DNA from: Nitrospira sp.
GTDB lineage: Bacteria > Nitrospirota > Nitrospiria > Nitrospirales > Nitrospiraceae
Length of the DNA stretch: 64,000 bases
Assembly: GCA_022842445.1 (NCBI GenBank)
Contig: JALHPO010000001.1
Location: forward strand, 543,144-607,143
Direction of reading: 5' to 3'
The position numbers were made by a program, and so were the translations under genes. The notes under the pieces were generated by a model that was given only the letters and a program-made list of their open reading frames with translations, ran no database searches and had not been told where the DNA came from. This document shows, one piece after another, positions 10,176 to 20,235 of this stretch; position 1 is the first letter of the stretch, and every line of letters begins with the position of its first letter.

Positions 10176-10750
10176 TTAAACCGCCCCGCTGAAATGGAGC
10201 TGGTTGATCTCTCCAAGGGCCGCGACCATCTGACTGAACGTCGCGGTGACGGAACCGCTTGCGGCTTGAAAGAGGCCATCGTCGCTGGCCCGGAGGTCAG
10301 GAGGGTTCTCGATCTCTCGCACGTTCTGACAGAATCGAAGAATGATTCCATTCCAATTGAGAGGCCCAGCCCTTCATCAAGAAAATCGGCGCGGTCCTTT
10401 GAGAAAGGCTGATCGAATTCCCTGGCCCGCTGCTGCCACATCCGCTCCATCGCCTCCCGGCGATCCGGACTGAGCTCTAACCCGCCGGCCCGTTCATTCA
10501 GCGCCGCGAACAGCCCCCCGACCACATAATCGACCTGCGACTCTGCAAAGACACCAATACAGGCTTGCATCAATACATATTTGTGAAAGAGAAACACTTC
10601 GGCCCTGATGCGGACTTCGTCGGCGGAAGGATCGTACACCCGGGCAAGTTCCCGGAGCGCCTCAGCAGACGGCCCCTCAAAGGCAGAGCCCAGGAGTCCC
10701 GCGATCTGGCGGCCAAGCATAAGATATTCGACATTCGCGAGGAGTGTCAT
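10176..10750 (-). pseudogene. Hypothetical protein with probable 1-nt frameshift near 10361-10372
   Basis: ORF 10115..10750 changes character after 'DEGLG'; another minus frame continues as 'PLNWNGIILRFCQNVREIENPPDLRASDDGLFQAASGSVTATFSQMVAALGEINQLHFSGAV*', stop at 10176-10178. Confidence 0.6.
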
Positions 10751-10759
10751 ACGTGCCTG

Positions 10760-11080
10760 CTATTCAACGACGACTGCCGTGCCGCTCGCGCTGACCATCA
10801 GCATGCTGGCGTTGGCGCCGATGGTTTCGTAGTCGATGTCGATGCCCACGATGGCATTGGCGCCCAGGTGTTTGGCCTGCTCGCGCATTTCACCGAGAGC
10901 GATGTCCTTGGCCTTGCGCAGCTCTGCTTCGTAGGCCGCCGATCGGCCGCCGACGATGTCGCGAATCGACGCGAAGAAATCCCTGAAGATGTTTGCCCCG
11001 AGGATGGCGTCCCCGGATACCAAGCCGAGATACTTGACCGCTTTCCTGCCTTCGATGTTGTGTGTCGTGGTGAGAATCAT
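10760..11080 (-). CDS. YbjQ/UPF0145-family heavy-metal-binding-like protein
   Basis: '[47 protein letters not shown]...[14 protein letters not shown]'; internal Met at 11080 preferred as start. Confidence 0.88.
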   Translation of the reverse strand: MILTTTHNIEGRKAVKYLGLVSGDAILGANIFRDFFASIRDIVGGRSAAYEAELRKAKDIALGEMREQAKHLGANAIVGIDIDYETIGANASMLMVSASGTAVVVE

Positions 11081-11150
11081 TCGGCATCTCCTCCCTGGAG
11101 AAGCTATGGTCTCATTGACGAGGCCATTCACCAAGACTTTCCCGAATCCT

Positions 11151-11200
11151 AGGAGCCTGTCCGACACTGGCCGTTCTACTGCCGTATTGGACAGGCTCCT
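11151..11200. repeat. Perfect 12-bp inverted repeat (AGGAGCCTGTCC/GGACAGGCTCCT), 26-nt spacer
   Basis: Arms 11151-11162 and 11189-11200, lying between the divergent ybjQ-like and uvrA-like genes. Confidence 0.85.
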
Positions 11201-11261
11201 CGTTGAAGCGGGTGCACGAGCCTGCTAGGATCGTGCATTTACCAAGTCTGGAGCTTGTCTC

Positions 11262-14051
11262 GTGAACTCTACCCCTCTGCCTCACGGCCGGCCTTTGGAC
11301 TTAATCGTCGAGGGCGCGCGGCAGAATAATCTGAAAAACATCTCGCTCCGCATTCCCCATGATCGAGTGACGGCCATCACCGGCCTGTCCGGATCGGGAA
11401 AATCGTCATTGGCCTTCGATACGCTTTTTGCAGAGGGCCAGTGGCGCTATGTCGAATCCCTCTCGACCTACGCCCGCATGTTTCTCGACAAGGTGGCCCG
11501 CCCCGATGTGGATCGTATCCAGAATGTCCGCCCGGCCATCGCGATCGAACAGAAAAACCAGGTTCGCACCGCCCGCTCCACCGTCGGCACCACGACAGAA
11601 ATCGCCGACCTGCTGCGCCTCCTCTTTGCCAAGATCGGCAAACCGACCTGCCCGGACTGCCGCCGGGAAGCGCGCGCTTTTCAGCCGGACTCAGTCGCCG
11701 ACGATCTCCTGACTCGCTTTCCCGGCGCGCGGGCCATGGTCCTCTTTCCTATTGCATCTCCCTCGTCGAAACAAACCGCCCTCTTTATTCAATCGTTGTT
11801 AACCCGTGGATTCACCCGGCTCAAGACAGCCGATGACATCCTCGATCTCCATGAGACTACGCCGGCAGCGCTGCACGGACACTCGATCCTGTACGTCGTG
11901 CTCGATCGGCTGGTGATCGGCACAGACAATCGATCACGCCTGGTGGAAGCCGTGGAAACTGCATTTCGCGAAGGTGATGGCAGCTGCGCCGTCGATGTGA
12001 TCGGCCAGGGTCTTCAGAAGTACAGCACATCGTTCCTGTGCCAACAGTGCGGTCGGACGTTTGAGCCCCTCAGACCGGTGCTCTTTTCGTTCAACCATCC
12101 ACTCGGCGCCTGCCCCGATTGCAAGGGCTTCGGCAACGTGCTGCGCTACGATCCGGAATTGGTCATTCCCGACCACGACAAGTCGCTCGCCCAGGGCGCC
12201 ATCGAACCCTGGAGCAAACCCAGCGCGGACTGGTGGCAGAAGCGGATGCTGCTGGCCATGAAACGGCAGGGCGTGAACATCACGGCCCCGTTCAGGCTGC
12301 TGCCCAAAGAGACACAGCATTCGCTCTGGAATGGCGGTAAGTCGTTCGAGGGCATCAACGAGTTCTTCGAATACCTGGAAGGCAAACGGTACAAGCTGCA
12401 TGTGCGCGTGATGCTCAGCCGCTACCGCACCCCGTTTGACTGCCCCGGCTGCCACGGGAGCCGTCTGAAGCCGGGCGCGCGCTTCGTGAAGATCGCCGGG
12501 AAAGACATTCATGACGTCACGGAATGGACGATCGAGACGCTCGGTTCCTGGCTCGATTCGTTGGCCCTGCCGCCGTTCGAACGAACCATCGCCGCAGATA
12601 TCTTGCGGCAGCTGAACGCTAAGCTGGGGTTTCTGCTGCGCGTCGGCCTGAGCTATCTCACGCTCGCCCGGCAGACCAAAACGCTTTCGGGCGGCGAGGC
12701 ACAACGGGTGTCGCTGGCCAACCAGCTCGGCGCCAGGCTGGTCGGTACCCTCTACGTGCTTGACGAACCCACGATCGGGCTCCACGCGCGGGATACGGAC
12801 CTGCTTGCAGGGATTCTCAAAGAGCTATCAGCCGCGGGCAACACCGTGGTCGTCGTCGAGCATGACCGGCGCATGATCGAGTCGGCCGATCACATCGTCG
12901 AAATGGGGCCACGCTCAGGCGAACAGGGCGGCCACATCGTTTGCGCCGCTCCCATCGAAGTTTTTCGCCAGGATCCCAGCGCAATCACGGCACGCTACCT
13001 CCGGGGCGAAGACTCGATCCCATTGCCGGCATCACGCCGCTCAGGGTCGGGCAACTTTCTCGTCATTGCCGGCGCGGCGGAACATAACCTGAAAGACCTG
13101 CTCGTCCGCCTTCCTCTCGGCATGTTGATCTGCATCACCGGTGTCTCCGGATCCGGCAAGAGTACGTTGGTCGAGGACACTCTGTATCGGGCGCTCGCCC
13201 GCGCCTTCCGTGTAGAGTCGCTCCCGATGGGCCGCTTCACCGCCATCAAAGGGATCGAACACCTGCAGGGTGTGCGCCTGATCGACCAGCAACCGATCGG
13301 ACGCACCCCTCGATCAAATCCCATCACCTATCTGAAAGCCTTCGACGATATCAGGAAGCTCTTCGCGTCTGAACGCCAGGCGATCCGGCAGGGTTTCACG
13401 GCAGGCCATTTTTCTTTCAATGCAACGGGAGGGCGATGCGAGCGGTGCGAGGGCAGCGGCGTGGAAAAACTGGAGATGTATTTCTTCGAAGATATCTACG
13501 CCCCTTGTGAGATCTGTGACGGCAAACGGTTCAAACCTGAAGTCCTGGCCATCCGCTATCGAGGCAAAACCATCTCCGACGTGCTCGCGATGACCGTAGA
13601 CGACGCGCTGGCCTTCTTTTCCGGCGCACCGAAACTCCAGGAGCGGCTGCATGTTCTGTCCTCCATCGGCCTCGGCTATCTGCGTCTCGGTCAATCGGCA
13701 ACGACCCTGTCAGGAGGCGAGGCCCAGCGATTGAAAGTGGCGGCTGAGCTCAAAGACGCTTCCGCGAAAAACATCCTCTACATCATGGATGAACCCACCA
13801 CCGGCCTGCACTTTGACGACGTGAAGAAACTCCTCACTGTGCTCCACAAGCTCGTGAATGCCGGCAATACGCTGGTCGTCGTCGAGCACAATCTGGATGT
13901 CATTAAATCGGCAGACTGGATCATCGATCTCGGCCCGGAAGGGGGTGCAGCCGGAGGGCAGATCGTGGCAGAAGGACGACCTGAACAGGTGGCGAAAGTG
14001 GCCGGCTCCTATACCGGACAATTTCTTGCGCAGACCCTCGACCTCCACTGA
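11262..14051 (+). CDS. uvrA: Excinuclease ABC subunit A (UvrA family; possibly a paralogue)
   Basis: 929 aa; two Walker A motifs ('GLSGSGKSSLAFDTLFAEGQ', 'GVSGSGKSTLVEDTLY'), two 'LSGGEAQR', UvrA zinc cysteines; GTG start. Confidence 0.9.
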   Translation: MNSTPLPHGRPLDLIVEGARQNNLKNISLRIPHDRVTAITGLSGSGKSSLAFDTLFAEGQWRYVESLSTYARMFLDKVARPDVDRIQNVRPAIAIEQKNQVRTARSTVGTTTEIADLLRLLFAKIGKPTCPDCRREARAFQPDSVADDLLTRFPGARAMVLFPIASPSSKQTALFIQSLLTRGFTRLKTADDILDLHETTPAALHGHSILYVVLDRLVIGTDNRSRLVEAVETAFREGDGSCAVDVIGQGLQKYSTSFLCQQCGRTFEPLRPVLFSFNHPLGACPDCKGFGNVLRYDPELVIPDHDKSLAQGAIEPWSKPSADWWQKRMLLAMKRQGVNITAPFRLLPKETQHSLWNGGKSFEGINEFFEYLEGKRYKLHVRVMLSRYRTPFDCPGCHGSRLKPGARFVKIAGKDIHDVTEWTIETLGSWLDSLALPPFERTIAADILRQLNAKLGFLLRVGLSYLTLARQTKTLSGGEAQRVSLANQLGARLVGTLYVLDEPTIGLHARDTDLLAGILKELSAAGNTVVVVEHDRRMIESADHIVEMGPRSGEQGGHIVCAAPIEVFRQDPSAITARYLRGEDSIPLPASRRSGSGNFLVIAGAAEHNLKDLLVRLPLGMLICITGVSGSGKSTLVEDTLYRALARAFRVESLPMGRFTAIKGIEHLQGVRLIDQQPIGRTPRSNPITYLKAFDDIRKLFASERQAIRQGFTAGHFSFNATGGRCERCEGSGVEKLEMYFFEDIYAPCEICDGKRFKPEVLAIRYRGKTISDVLAMTVDDALAFFSGAPKLQERLHVLSSIGLGYLRLGQSATTLSGGEAQRLKVAAELKDASAKNILYIMDEPTTGLHFDDVKKLLTVLHKLVNAGNTLVVVEHNLDVIKSADWIIDLGPEGGAAGGQIVAEGRPEQVAKVAGSYTGQFLAQTLDLH

Positions 14052-14160
14052 CCACTCAACCATCACACGAACCCGCCATTCGGCGTCGGTCCATAATCTC
14101 AACGTAGGTTGCCTCTGGTAGCACAATCTGCTACGCGTGCGGCCATACGAAGCCTGCCGC

Positions 14161-15540
14161 CTATTCTTCCGGCTTGTCCGCTTTCGGCGCCGGCTGCTCG
14201 CCGGTCAGTTTTCTATGCAGGAACTTCTTGCTGACCACCGTAATGGCAAAGGCGAGCCCGATGGCAATCGGAACAAAGATCGCCGACGCAATATTCGCAT
14301 TCTGCAGCCATCCCACTTCTGACAACCCCTTGAAGACATACCCTGCCAGGCCGGCAAGGTAGTAGGCGATCACGATAACCGACAATCCTTCCACGGTATG
14401 CTGAAGCATGACCTGGCTCTTCGTCGTCTTATCGACGCTTTGGAGAAGGGCGAGATTCTGTGCTTCCACAATCAGATCGACACGCGTGCGGATGATGGCA
14501 ATGATCCCCTCAAATCCATTCCGCAACGTATCGATCCGCCTCAATAATTGCTGATACCCCTCAGCTACGCCGGTGATGCCGCTTAATACATAGTCAGAGA
14601 TCGGCCGGTAGGACTCCAGCGGCTTCTCCGCCAATGACGCCAGCGTCGCATGGACGATCTTGTCGTACGGCGTCGACGAGGACAGCTCGAAATGCAGCTT
14701 CCCGGCCATCCGGTTCGTCTTCAGTAAGTCCTGCGTCAGGGTGTTCATCCAGCGCTGCAGTGCCTGCGGGTCGGCGTGTGCGATATGACTCGTGATGATT
14801 TCACGTTGTTGCAGATGCACCTGCTCGAACTTGTAGACCTGATCGATCGCGGCGGAGAACAGCGGCTTCTGCATCAGCAACAGATGATAGTAGGTCTCGA
14901 TCCTCACAATGGCATCGACGATATCTTTCAGATGCGACGCGTTGGAGCGCGACGGCCCGGCCGTGACCCAGTAGCGTTCCCTGCCCTGTTGATCCGGTGT
15001 AAAGCTGGTGATCACGGTCGTGTGCTCATTGAGAATCCGGCTCCCATAGAGCACAGGACCGGGAAAACGCGAGCGCATCCCTTCTCGGGACGGCGGGGCC
15101 TCTGCCGACAAGAGGATATCCAACCGGCACACTTCCGTTCCCAAGTCCGTATTCGGAAATTGATAGGCGGGAAAGGTCAGCGGACCGAACGCAAGATCCT
15201 GATTCCCCGGCGGGGGCAAATGCCAAAGCTGGTAGTTATAATACTCGGTGTGGGCCTGCCAGATAACGATGAGCCGGTCGCCGGTTGCTTCCTCCTTGAC
15301 GCCATAGCCGAACGTTTCACGCAACACCACGTTCTTTTGGGAAATCTGGAGCGTCCCCAGCAACGACTGGAATTCCTGCCGGCTTGCGGGTCGTTGCGCC
15401 GGCGGGTCAGCCATGCGAAAGGCTTTGTAATGCACATGCGCCGGAGCCCGTAGCCAGTGAGTCAACGGAATCTGCGGCTGCTCATGCAATTTTCGCAACA
15501 AAGCATCTGTTGCCGACGGCACTCCTGGCGATTGATCCAC
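14161..15540 (-). CDS. DUF3422-family membrane-anchored protein
   Basis: GTG start at 15540 with upstream GGAGGG; 'PSRSNASHLKDIVDAIVRIETYYHLLLMQKPLF' and C-terminal TM helices. Confidence 0.75.
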   Translation of the reverse strand: MDQSPGVPSATDALLRKLHEQPQIPLTHWLRAPAHVHYKAFRMADPPAQRPASRQEFQSLLGTLQISQKNVVLRETFGYGVKEEATGDRLIVIWQAHTEYYNYQLWHLPPPGNQDLAFGPLTFPAYQFPNTDLGTEVCRLDILLSAEAPPSREGMRSRFPGPVLYGSRILNEHTTVITSFTPDQQGRERYWVTAGPSRSNASHLKDIVDAIVRIETYYHLLLMQKPLFSAAIDQVYKFEQVHLQQREIITSHIAHADPQALQRWMNTLTQDLLKTNRMAGKLHFELSSSTPYDKIVHATLASLAEKPLESYRPISDYVLSGITGVAEGYQQLLRRIDTLRNGFEGIIAIIRTRVDLIVEAQNLALLQSVDKTTKSQVMLQHTVEGLSVIVIAYYLAGLAGYVFKGLSEVGWLQNANIASAIFVPIAIGLAFAITVVSKKFLHRKLTGEQPAPKADKPEE

Positions 15541-15551
15541 GATGATCCCTC

Positions 15552-16817
15552 CTACAATCCAGGCCTCTTCTCCGCAATGACCTGCACATCGAGGAATTGC
15601 TCCCCCCGCATGACGTCGAGCTGCAACCTCCGCCCTGACTCGACTTGGCAAATCCGCTTGGCATCGCGCTCCGTTTTGACGTCGGCCAGCGGCAACCCGT
15701 TGCACCCGATCACACGATCGCCGACTCTCAGACCGGCCTTCTCAGCCGGCAAGCCGCTTCGCAGTTCTCTCACAAGATAGAATCGGTCTCCCCGTTCTTC
15801 CTCCAACTGCCAATGGACCCCGATGCGCCCGGATCCCAACAAACCGGTCTGAGATCCGAACAGGGTAAGAATCCGGTGGACGATCACACGCGCCGAGCTT
15901 TCCGGATTATCGGTCGTGGGATCGGTCAAATGCCCTTGTCCGCTGAAGAGCAGCAAGCCCGTTTCGACATCGATCATCCGCAGCGCCAACGACACGCTGT
16001 TGGTGTGTTCCTGCTGACGCTGTTCCCATTGCTGCACTTCCCCCACGATAATCGCTTCCGCGCCGACCAGTTTGCCCACCTTCAGAACATTCGCATCATC
16101 GGCATGGGTCAGCTGAATAACCTGTTCCTGCAACACTTCATCCAGTTTCGCCCGTTCAACCATCCGCATATCGAGATCCAGCATGAGCGTCGTGACGATG
16201 CCTGCCACACGAGACCCGGTGCCCGGCACATCGGCCATGTCTTCAAAAAGCATGACCGCCATCGTCCGGTACTGGTCGATCGATTCGCGGTCGATCGGGC
16301 CCCTCCCCGACACCACCGGCTCCGGCCTCGCCGCAGAACCATCCATGGAGGCCGGCGCTCCAGCCGTGGCACACGTGCGCCGTCTCTGCATAATGGCAGC
16401 CGGTGGACCCCAGGCACAGAGTTCATTGTCGATCAGAACGACATGGTGCGGATACTCGCGCTGATCGGACGCGATATTGGTAAAGGGATACACAAGACAC
16501 CCTCCGATCACCATTGACAACGGGCAATACAGCAGCTCATATGCCCACTGTTTTCTCGCCGTCAGCGAATACTCCCAGATCAGCATGCGCCCATCATCCC
16601 TCAACACGCGATCCGGGTATCCGATGTTCTCGAGCACCTGCGCTTTGGTCATGGGAACGGTCAGCCGATCCAGCTTGGCCTCCGATTTGATGATGGTGTA
16701 GCCGAGCCCGCAGCCAGATAGCAGCGCCACTATCATGCCCGCAACCACCGTTTGAGCCACCGCATACAGACGCGATCGACTGTTTGGCGTACCATGCATA
16801 GAGGACAACCCTAGCAT
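15552..16817 (-). CDS. Lipoprotein with CsgG-like and PDZ domains
   Basis: Lipobox 'ALLSGCGLG'; 'MLDLDMRMVERAKLDEVLQEQ...VGKLVGAEAIIVGEV' (CsgG-like); C-terminal 'GLPAEKAGLRVGDRVIGCNGLPLADV' (PDZ). Confidence 0.7.
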   Translation of the reverse strand: MLGLSSMHGTPNSRSRLYAVAQTVVAGMIVALLSGCGLGYTIIKSEAKLDRLTVPMTKAQVLENIGYPDRVLRDDGRMLIWEYSLTARKQWAYELLYCPLSMVIGGCLVYPFTNIASDQREYPHHVVLIDNELCAWGPPAAIMQRRRTCATAGAPASMDGSAARPEPVVSGRGPIDRESIDQYRTMAVMLFEDMADVPGTGSRVAGIVTTLMLDLDMRMVERAKLDEVLQEQVIQLTHADDANVLKVGKLVGAEAIIVGEVQQWEQRQQEHTNSVSLALRMIDVETGLLLFSGQGHLTDPTTDNPESSARVIVHRILTLFGSQTGLLGSGRIGVHWQLEEERGDRFYLVRELRSGLPAEKAGLRVGDRVIGCNGLPLADVKTERDAKRICQVESGRRLQLDVMRGEQFLDVQVIAEKRPGL

Positions 16818-17017
16818 CTGTGCTCGGAGCGCTTCAAGAGAACATGGGGGATGTTTCGGGTTTCAAGTTCCGGGGTTCGAGTTTTCGGAGCATCGTTCCT
16901 GACAACGCGAAACATGAAACCCGAAACTCGCAACTCGTTCCCCGGACTAGCGGATCGGTGGTGCCTCAGCTCACAGAGACGGACAGGTGCGGCAGAGCCC
17001 CGCGTGACGAATGCAGG

Positions 17018-17578
17018 TCAGTTACAGGACGGATCGAACGGCATCTCCGCATATGGACGGTAGGTATCACCAAGGGTGAGCAACAGATCACGCCAGACCG
17101 AGGACGGATCCTTTTCGAAGAGTAAGTTGGGGTCGGCAGGCACTACAATCCAGGAGCCGGTTTTCATCTCGTTTTCCAATTGACCGGGCCCCCATCCCGA
17201 ATATCCCAGATACGCGCGGAAGGCTTCCTGACTGCCGACATTGGTGAGAATCCGTTCCACCATCCCCATGTCGCCGCCCAGACAGACTCCGTCGAATACA
17301 TGATGCGCGTTCTCCGGAAACTCTCTGCCGCGGTAGAGCAACATGACCTGGTTGGTCTGCACGGGGCCACCGGCATAGAGAACGTGGCCGGCCCCTTCAA
17401 TGATCGGGACCTGCGGCAGCGCCTCTGAAATGGACATGGCCGTAGGCCGGTTGACGACCACGCCTAAGGCGCCTTCCGGCCCATACTCGCACAACAGCAC
17501 CACGGTCTGGCGAAAGTTGGGATCGCGGAGGCTGGGCGCGGCAATGAGAAATATGCCTTTACCAAGTGTAAGATCCAT
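17018..17578 (-). CDS. YqgE/AlgH family protein
   Basis: 'GKGIFLIAAPSLRDPNFRQTVVLLCEYGPEGALGVVVNRP..YAGGPVQ' matches the YqgE/AlgH family. Confidence 0.9.
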   Translation of the reverse strand: MDLTLGKGIFLIAAPSLRDPNFRQTVVLLCEYGPEGALGVVVNRPTAMSISEALPQVPIIEGAGHVLYAGGPVQTNQVMLLYRGREFPENAHHVFDGVCLGGDMGMVERILTNVGSQEAFRAYLGYSGWGPGQLENEMKTGSWIVVPADPNLLFEKDPSSVWRDLLLTLGDTYRPYAEMPFDPSCN

Positions 17579-17662
17579 ACACAAATCCTACTGCGCTTGC
17601 CGGTCTTGCGCAAGCATGAACCCCAATGGACATTCGTTCCAGGTGCAGCATATCCCGTTTGA

Positions 17663-17763
17663 GAAAAGAGCTGATAGCTGATGGCGTATAGCACGTGATC
17701 GGATCACGCTTCGATTCTCTCTCCGGTCCCATGCCATAAGCCATACGCTATAGGCTCTTTAGA
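17663..17763. repeat. Dispersed intergenic repeat, family A (AAAAGAGCTGATAGCTGATGGCGTATAGCACGTGATCGGA)
   Basis: Near-identical reverse-complement copy at ~30594-30632; a second arm 'GCCATAAGCCATACGCTATAGGCTCTTT' forms an imperfect palindrome. Confidence 0.8.
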
Positions 17764-17848
17764 CCGATGCCGCTTCACGAGATACGAGCAACGAAACACA
17801 GAACAGCGGATTCGGTGATTACAAGAGCGGGCTCATGAATCATGCGGA

Positions 17849-18640
17849 CTACGTCTTGTACAGAGATGTCCGGCGGTCACGAAGCAGGTCGTTGTAGCGG
17901 TTCAGGCTCTTGTTGCGAGCCTCGGCCGGATCAATATCGAGGACCGCAAGATCTTCCCGATCCCGGGAAGCCCGATACTGAATGACACCCTTGGGTGTCA
18001 CGACTTCACTGTGGCCGATGTAGGTCAACGGATCCTTCCCTCCACGAGCTTCACTGCCGATACGATTACACGTAATGGCAAAGACCCGGTTCTCCAGACA
18101 CCGCACCGGCATAGAATCCGGGCAGTTCGGCAACACGAGGTTGGACGGATGACAGATAATGTCGGCGCCCTGCACCGCCAAGGAGCGGGCCGCTTCCGGG
18201 TAATACCAATCGAAACAAATCATCACTCCGATTTTCGCCGGCCCGATATCCCACACCTGAAATCCGGAATCGCCTGGTGTGAAGAAGAGTGTCTCTTCAT
18301 AGAACAGATGCGTCTTGCGATAGCAGCCGATGAGTCCAGCCGGCCCCACGACCACGGCAGAGTTATAGCACGCCGGTCCGGCCCGTTCCGGAAGGCCAGC
18401 CACAATGTGGAGCCGGCGCCGCTTGGCAAGCTCCATCAAACGACGCGTAGTCGGACCGTCAGGCACCGGCTCAGCCAGCTGATGCGCCTCTTCCTGCGAT
18501 ACAAATTGATAGCCCGACGCAAACAATTCAGGCAGCACGATGAGATCCGCTTCAACCCGCTCCAACGCAGCCGCCACCGCATCAAGATTCTTGGCGACCT
18601 CGCCGAACGACGGATTGTATTGATAAAACCCGACTCGCAT
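17849..18640 (-). CDS. Carbon-nitrogen hydrolase (nitrilase superfamily)
   Basis: 'MRVGFYQYNPSFGEVAKNLDAV', 'LPELFASGY', 'YRKTHLFYEE', 'GVMICFDWYYPEAAR' give the Glu-Lys-Cys triad. Confidence 0.9.
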   Translation of the reverse strand: MRVGFYQYNPSFGEVAKNLDAVAAALERVEADLIVLPELFASGYQFVSQEEAHQLAEPVPDGPTTRRLMELAKRRRLHIVAGLPERAGPACYNSAVVVGPAGLIGCYRKTHLFYEETLFFTPGDSGFQVWDIGPAKIGVMICFDWYYPEAARSLAVQGADIICHPSNLVLPNCPDSMPVRCLENRVFAITCNRIGSEARGGKDPLTYIGHSEVVTPKGVIQYRASRDREDLAVLDIDPAEARNKSLNRYNDLLRDRRTSLYKT

Positions 18641-18730
18641 GAAGTACTTCACTCCATATGAGAACGGGCAGGGACTACTCCCTGCCCGTTTCGACTCAGC
18701 TGTCATCCGACAGCTATCGGCTCATTGACG

Positions 18731-19078
18731 TTACTTCACTTCGGCTAAGTGCGTGGCGCCGCCTTCCGCGTGATCCTTGCACGCATCGGCATGCCCGGCC
18801 TTGCCATGTTGAACGGCTTCCTTCAGATGTTTCACACCCTCGTCCAAATGCGGGTTTTTCACGCCGGCACCCTGCGCATGCTTGAGCGCTTCTTCCGCAT
18901 GCTGGACACAGGCGTCGGCATGTCCCTCTTTCCCGTGCGACGCGGCGCCCCTGGCATGTTCAACCGCCTCATCGACATGTTTATTGCCGGCCAACGCCAC
19001 GCCATTCAGCATGGGCATACCCACAAGCGCCCCAACCGCGGCCAACGCCATGACCCTGTGGCTGATCTTGATTGTCAT
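18731..19078 (-). CDS. smbP: Small metal-binding protein SmbP-like, His-rich repeats
   Basis: Signal peptide then repeated 'HVDEAVEHARGAASHGKEGHADACVQHAEEALKHAQGA' heptad-like His repeats characteristic of SmbP. Confidence 0.82.
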   Translation of the reverse strand: MTIKISHRVMALAAVGALVGMPMLNGVALAGNKHVDEAVEHARGAASHGKEGHADACVQHAEEALKHAQGAGVKNPHLDEGVKHLKEAVQHGKAGHADACKDHAEGGATHLAEVK

Positions 19079-19161
19079 CGTGAGTCCTCCCTGGTTAGAT
19101 TGCGCCACTCCTGCGAATCAGATCGATCGTGCATGCACCTTACACAGCGTTCCAAAACCTG

Positions 19162-20052
19162 TCAAGAAGGCTTCCCGGAAGGGCCGGCCGCTTGGTCGAA
19201 CCCAAGAATCTTTTGAAGCATGTGCATGTCTTTCTCAACCGGGCAAGCGAAATCCCGGCTCCACTCCCACCACGACCCCGGGTAATTTCTGATCGCCTGA
19301 TACCCCGCTAGCTTGAGGATGACATAGAGCCAGGCCGACCGAACACCGCCGGTGCAATAACAGATCACTTCCTGATCGCTCCGAATGCCCTTGTCTTCTA
19401 GCATCGCTCTGATCACGTCGAGATCCTTAATCGTCGCATCCTTGTTGAGAAATCCGTTCCACGCCATGTGAATCGCCGAAGGGATATGGCCTGGCCGCGG
19501 GATGCCGGAGACTTCTTTTCCCAGATACTCTTCGAGGCTCCGGGCATCCACGATCGCCGTCCGCTCATGCGGCATTCGTACGATACGCTTCAGCTCCTCT
19601 TTCACAATCGCCAGCGCCTTTACCGGCTGAGCCTTGAAGTTTCCTGTGGCAGGCGGCGCCAGACCATGCTCGAACGGCCGCTTCTCTGCCGTCCATTTCA
19701 CCCAGCCACCGTCCAGAATGCGCAGATTCTTGTGGCCGAGATATTCGAGCATCCAGAACATCCGGCCTTCATCGCCCCAATTATCGAACGGATTGGAGTA
19801 GATGACGACGTCGCTCTCCTGATTGATTCCAAGCCGCCGAAGCGTCTGCTCGATCGCGCCGAGATCCGGATTCAACAATCCCTTCGGGACCGCATTCGGA
19901 TCGCTGTACTCATGCCAGGTGGTATGCACGGCGCCGGGAATATGCCCGCCGAACTCATACGCCGACCTGCCGCGCACATCGAGTACCACCAAGCCCGGCT
20001 GGCCCAATCGGTGCTGCAATGTGTCGGTATCGATCAACAACGGATGATTCAT
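19162..20052 (-). CDS. Sulfurtransferase with tandem rhodanese domains
   Basis: 'VVLDVRGRSAYEFGGHIPGAVH', 'AIVDARSLEEYLGKE..RPGHIPSAIHMAW', active-site loop 'YCTGGVRS'. Confidence 0.88.
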   Translation of the reverse strand: MNHPLLIDTDTLQHRLGQPGLVVLDVRGRSAYEFGGHIPGAVHTTWHEYSDPNAVPKGLLNPDLGAIEQTLRRLGINQESDVVIYSNPFDNWGDEGRMFWMLEYLGHKNLRILDGGWVKWTAEKRPFEHGLAPPATGNFKAQPVKALAIVKEELKRIVRMPHERTAIVDARSLEEYLGKEVSGIPRPGHIPSAIHMAWNGFLNKDATIKDLDVIRAMLEDKGIRSDQEVICYCTGGVRSAWLYVILKLAGYQAIRNYPGSWWEWSRDFACPVEKDMHMLQKILGFDQAAGPSGKPS

Positions 20053-20065
20053 GATATTCCTTTTA

Positions 20066-20189
20066 CAGGATGCTGAAAAAGCCCGCCAGCGTCGTTCTCG
20101 CATCGCTCAGAGGCTCAACGTACGGCACGGAGTACGATTCGCCTCTTCGCTCGCTGCGGCCTTGCTGGACGGCCATTTTGAGCATCCTG
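20066..20189. repeat. Dispersed ~120-bp element, family B, copy 1
   Basis: Bounded by CAGGATGCT...AGCATCCTG; inverted copy at 29689..29809. Confidence 0.85.
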
Positions 20190-20235
20190 TATCACTCCTT
20201 AGGCTTGTTTCAACCCTCGCGACCTGTGCTGACAA

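Noticed and set aside
10194-10412. 72-aa plus-strand ORF
   Set aside because: Lies opposite the corrected reading frame of the frameshifted minus-strand gene.
11934-12785. Long minus-strand ORF (283 aa) inside the uvrA-like gene
   Set aside because: Antisense shadow of a clearly coding GC-rich gene; composition is typical of a non-coding frame and no motif was recognised.
18749-19216. 155-aa plus-strand ORF opposite smbP
   Set aside because: Shadow of the His-repeat gene; the minus strand has a signal peptide and SmbP-like repeats.
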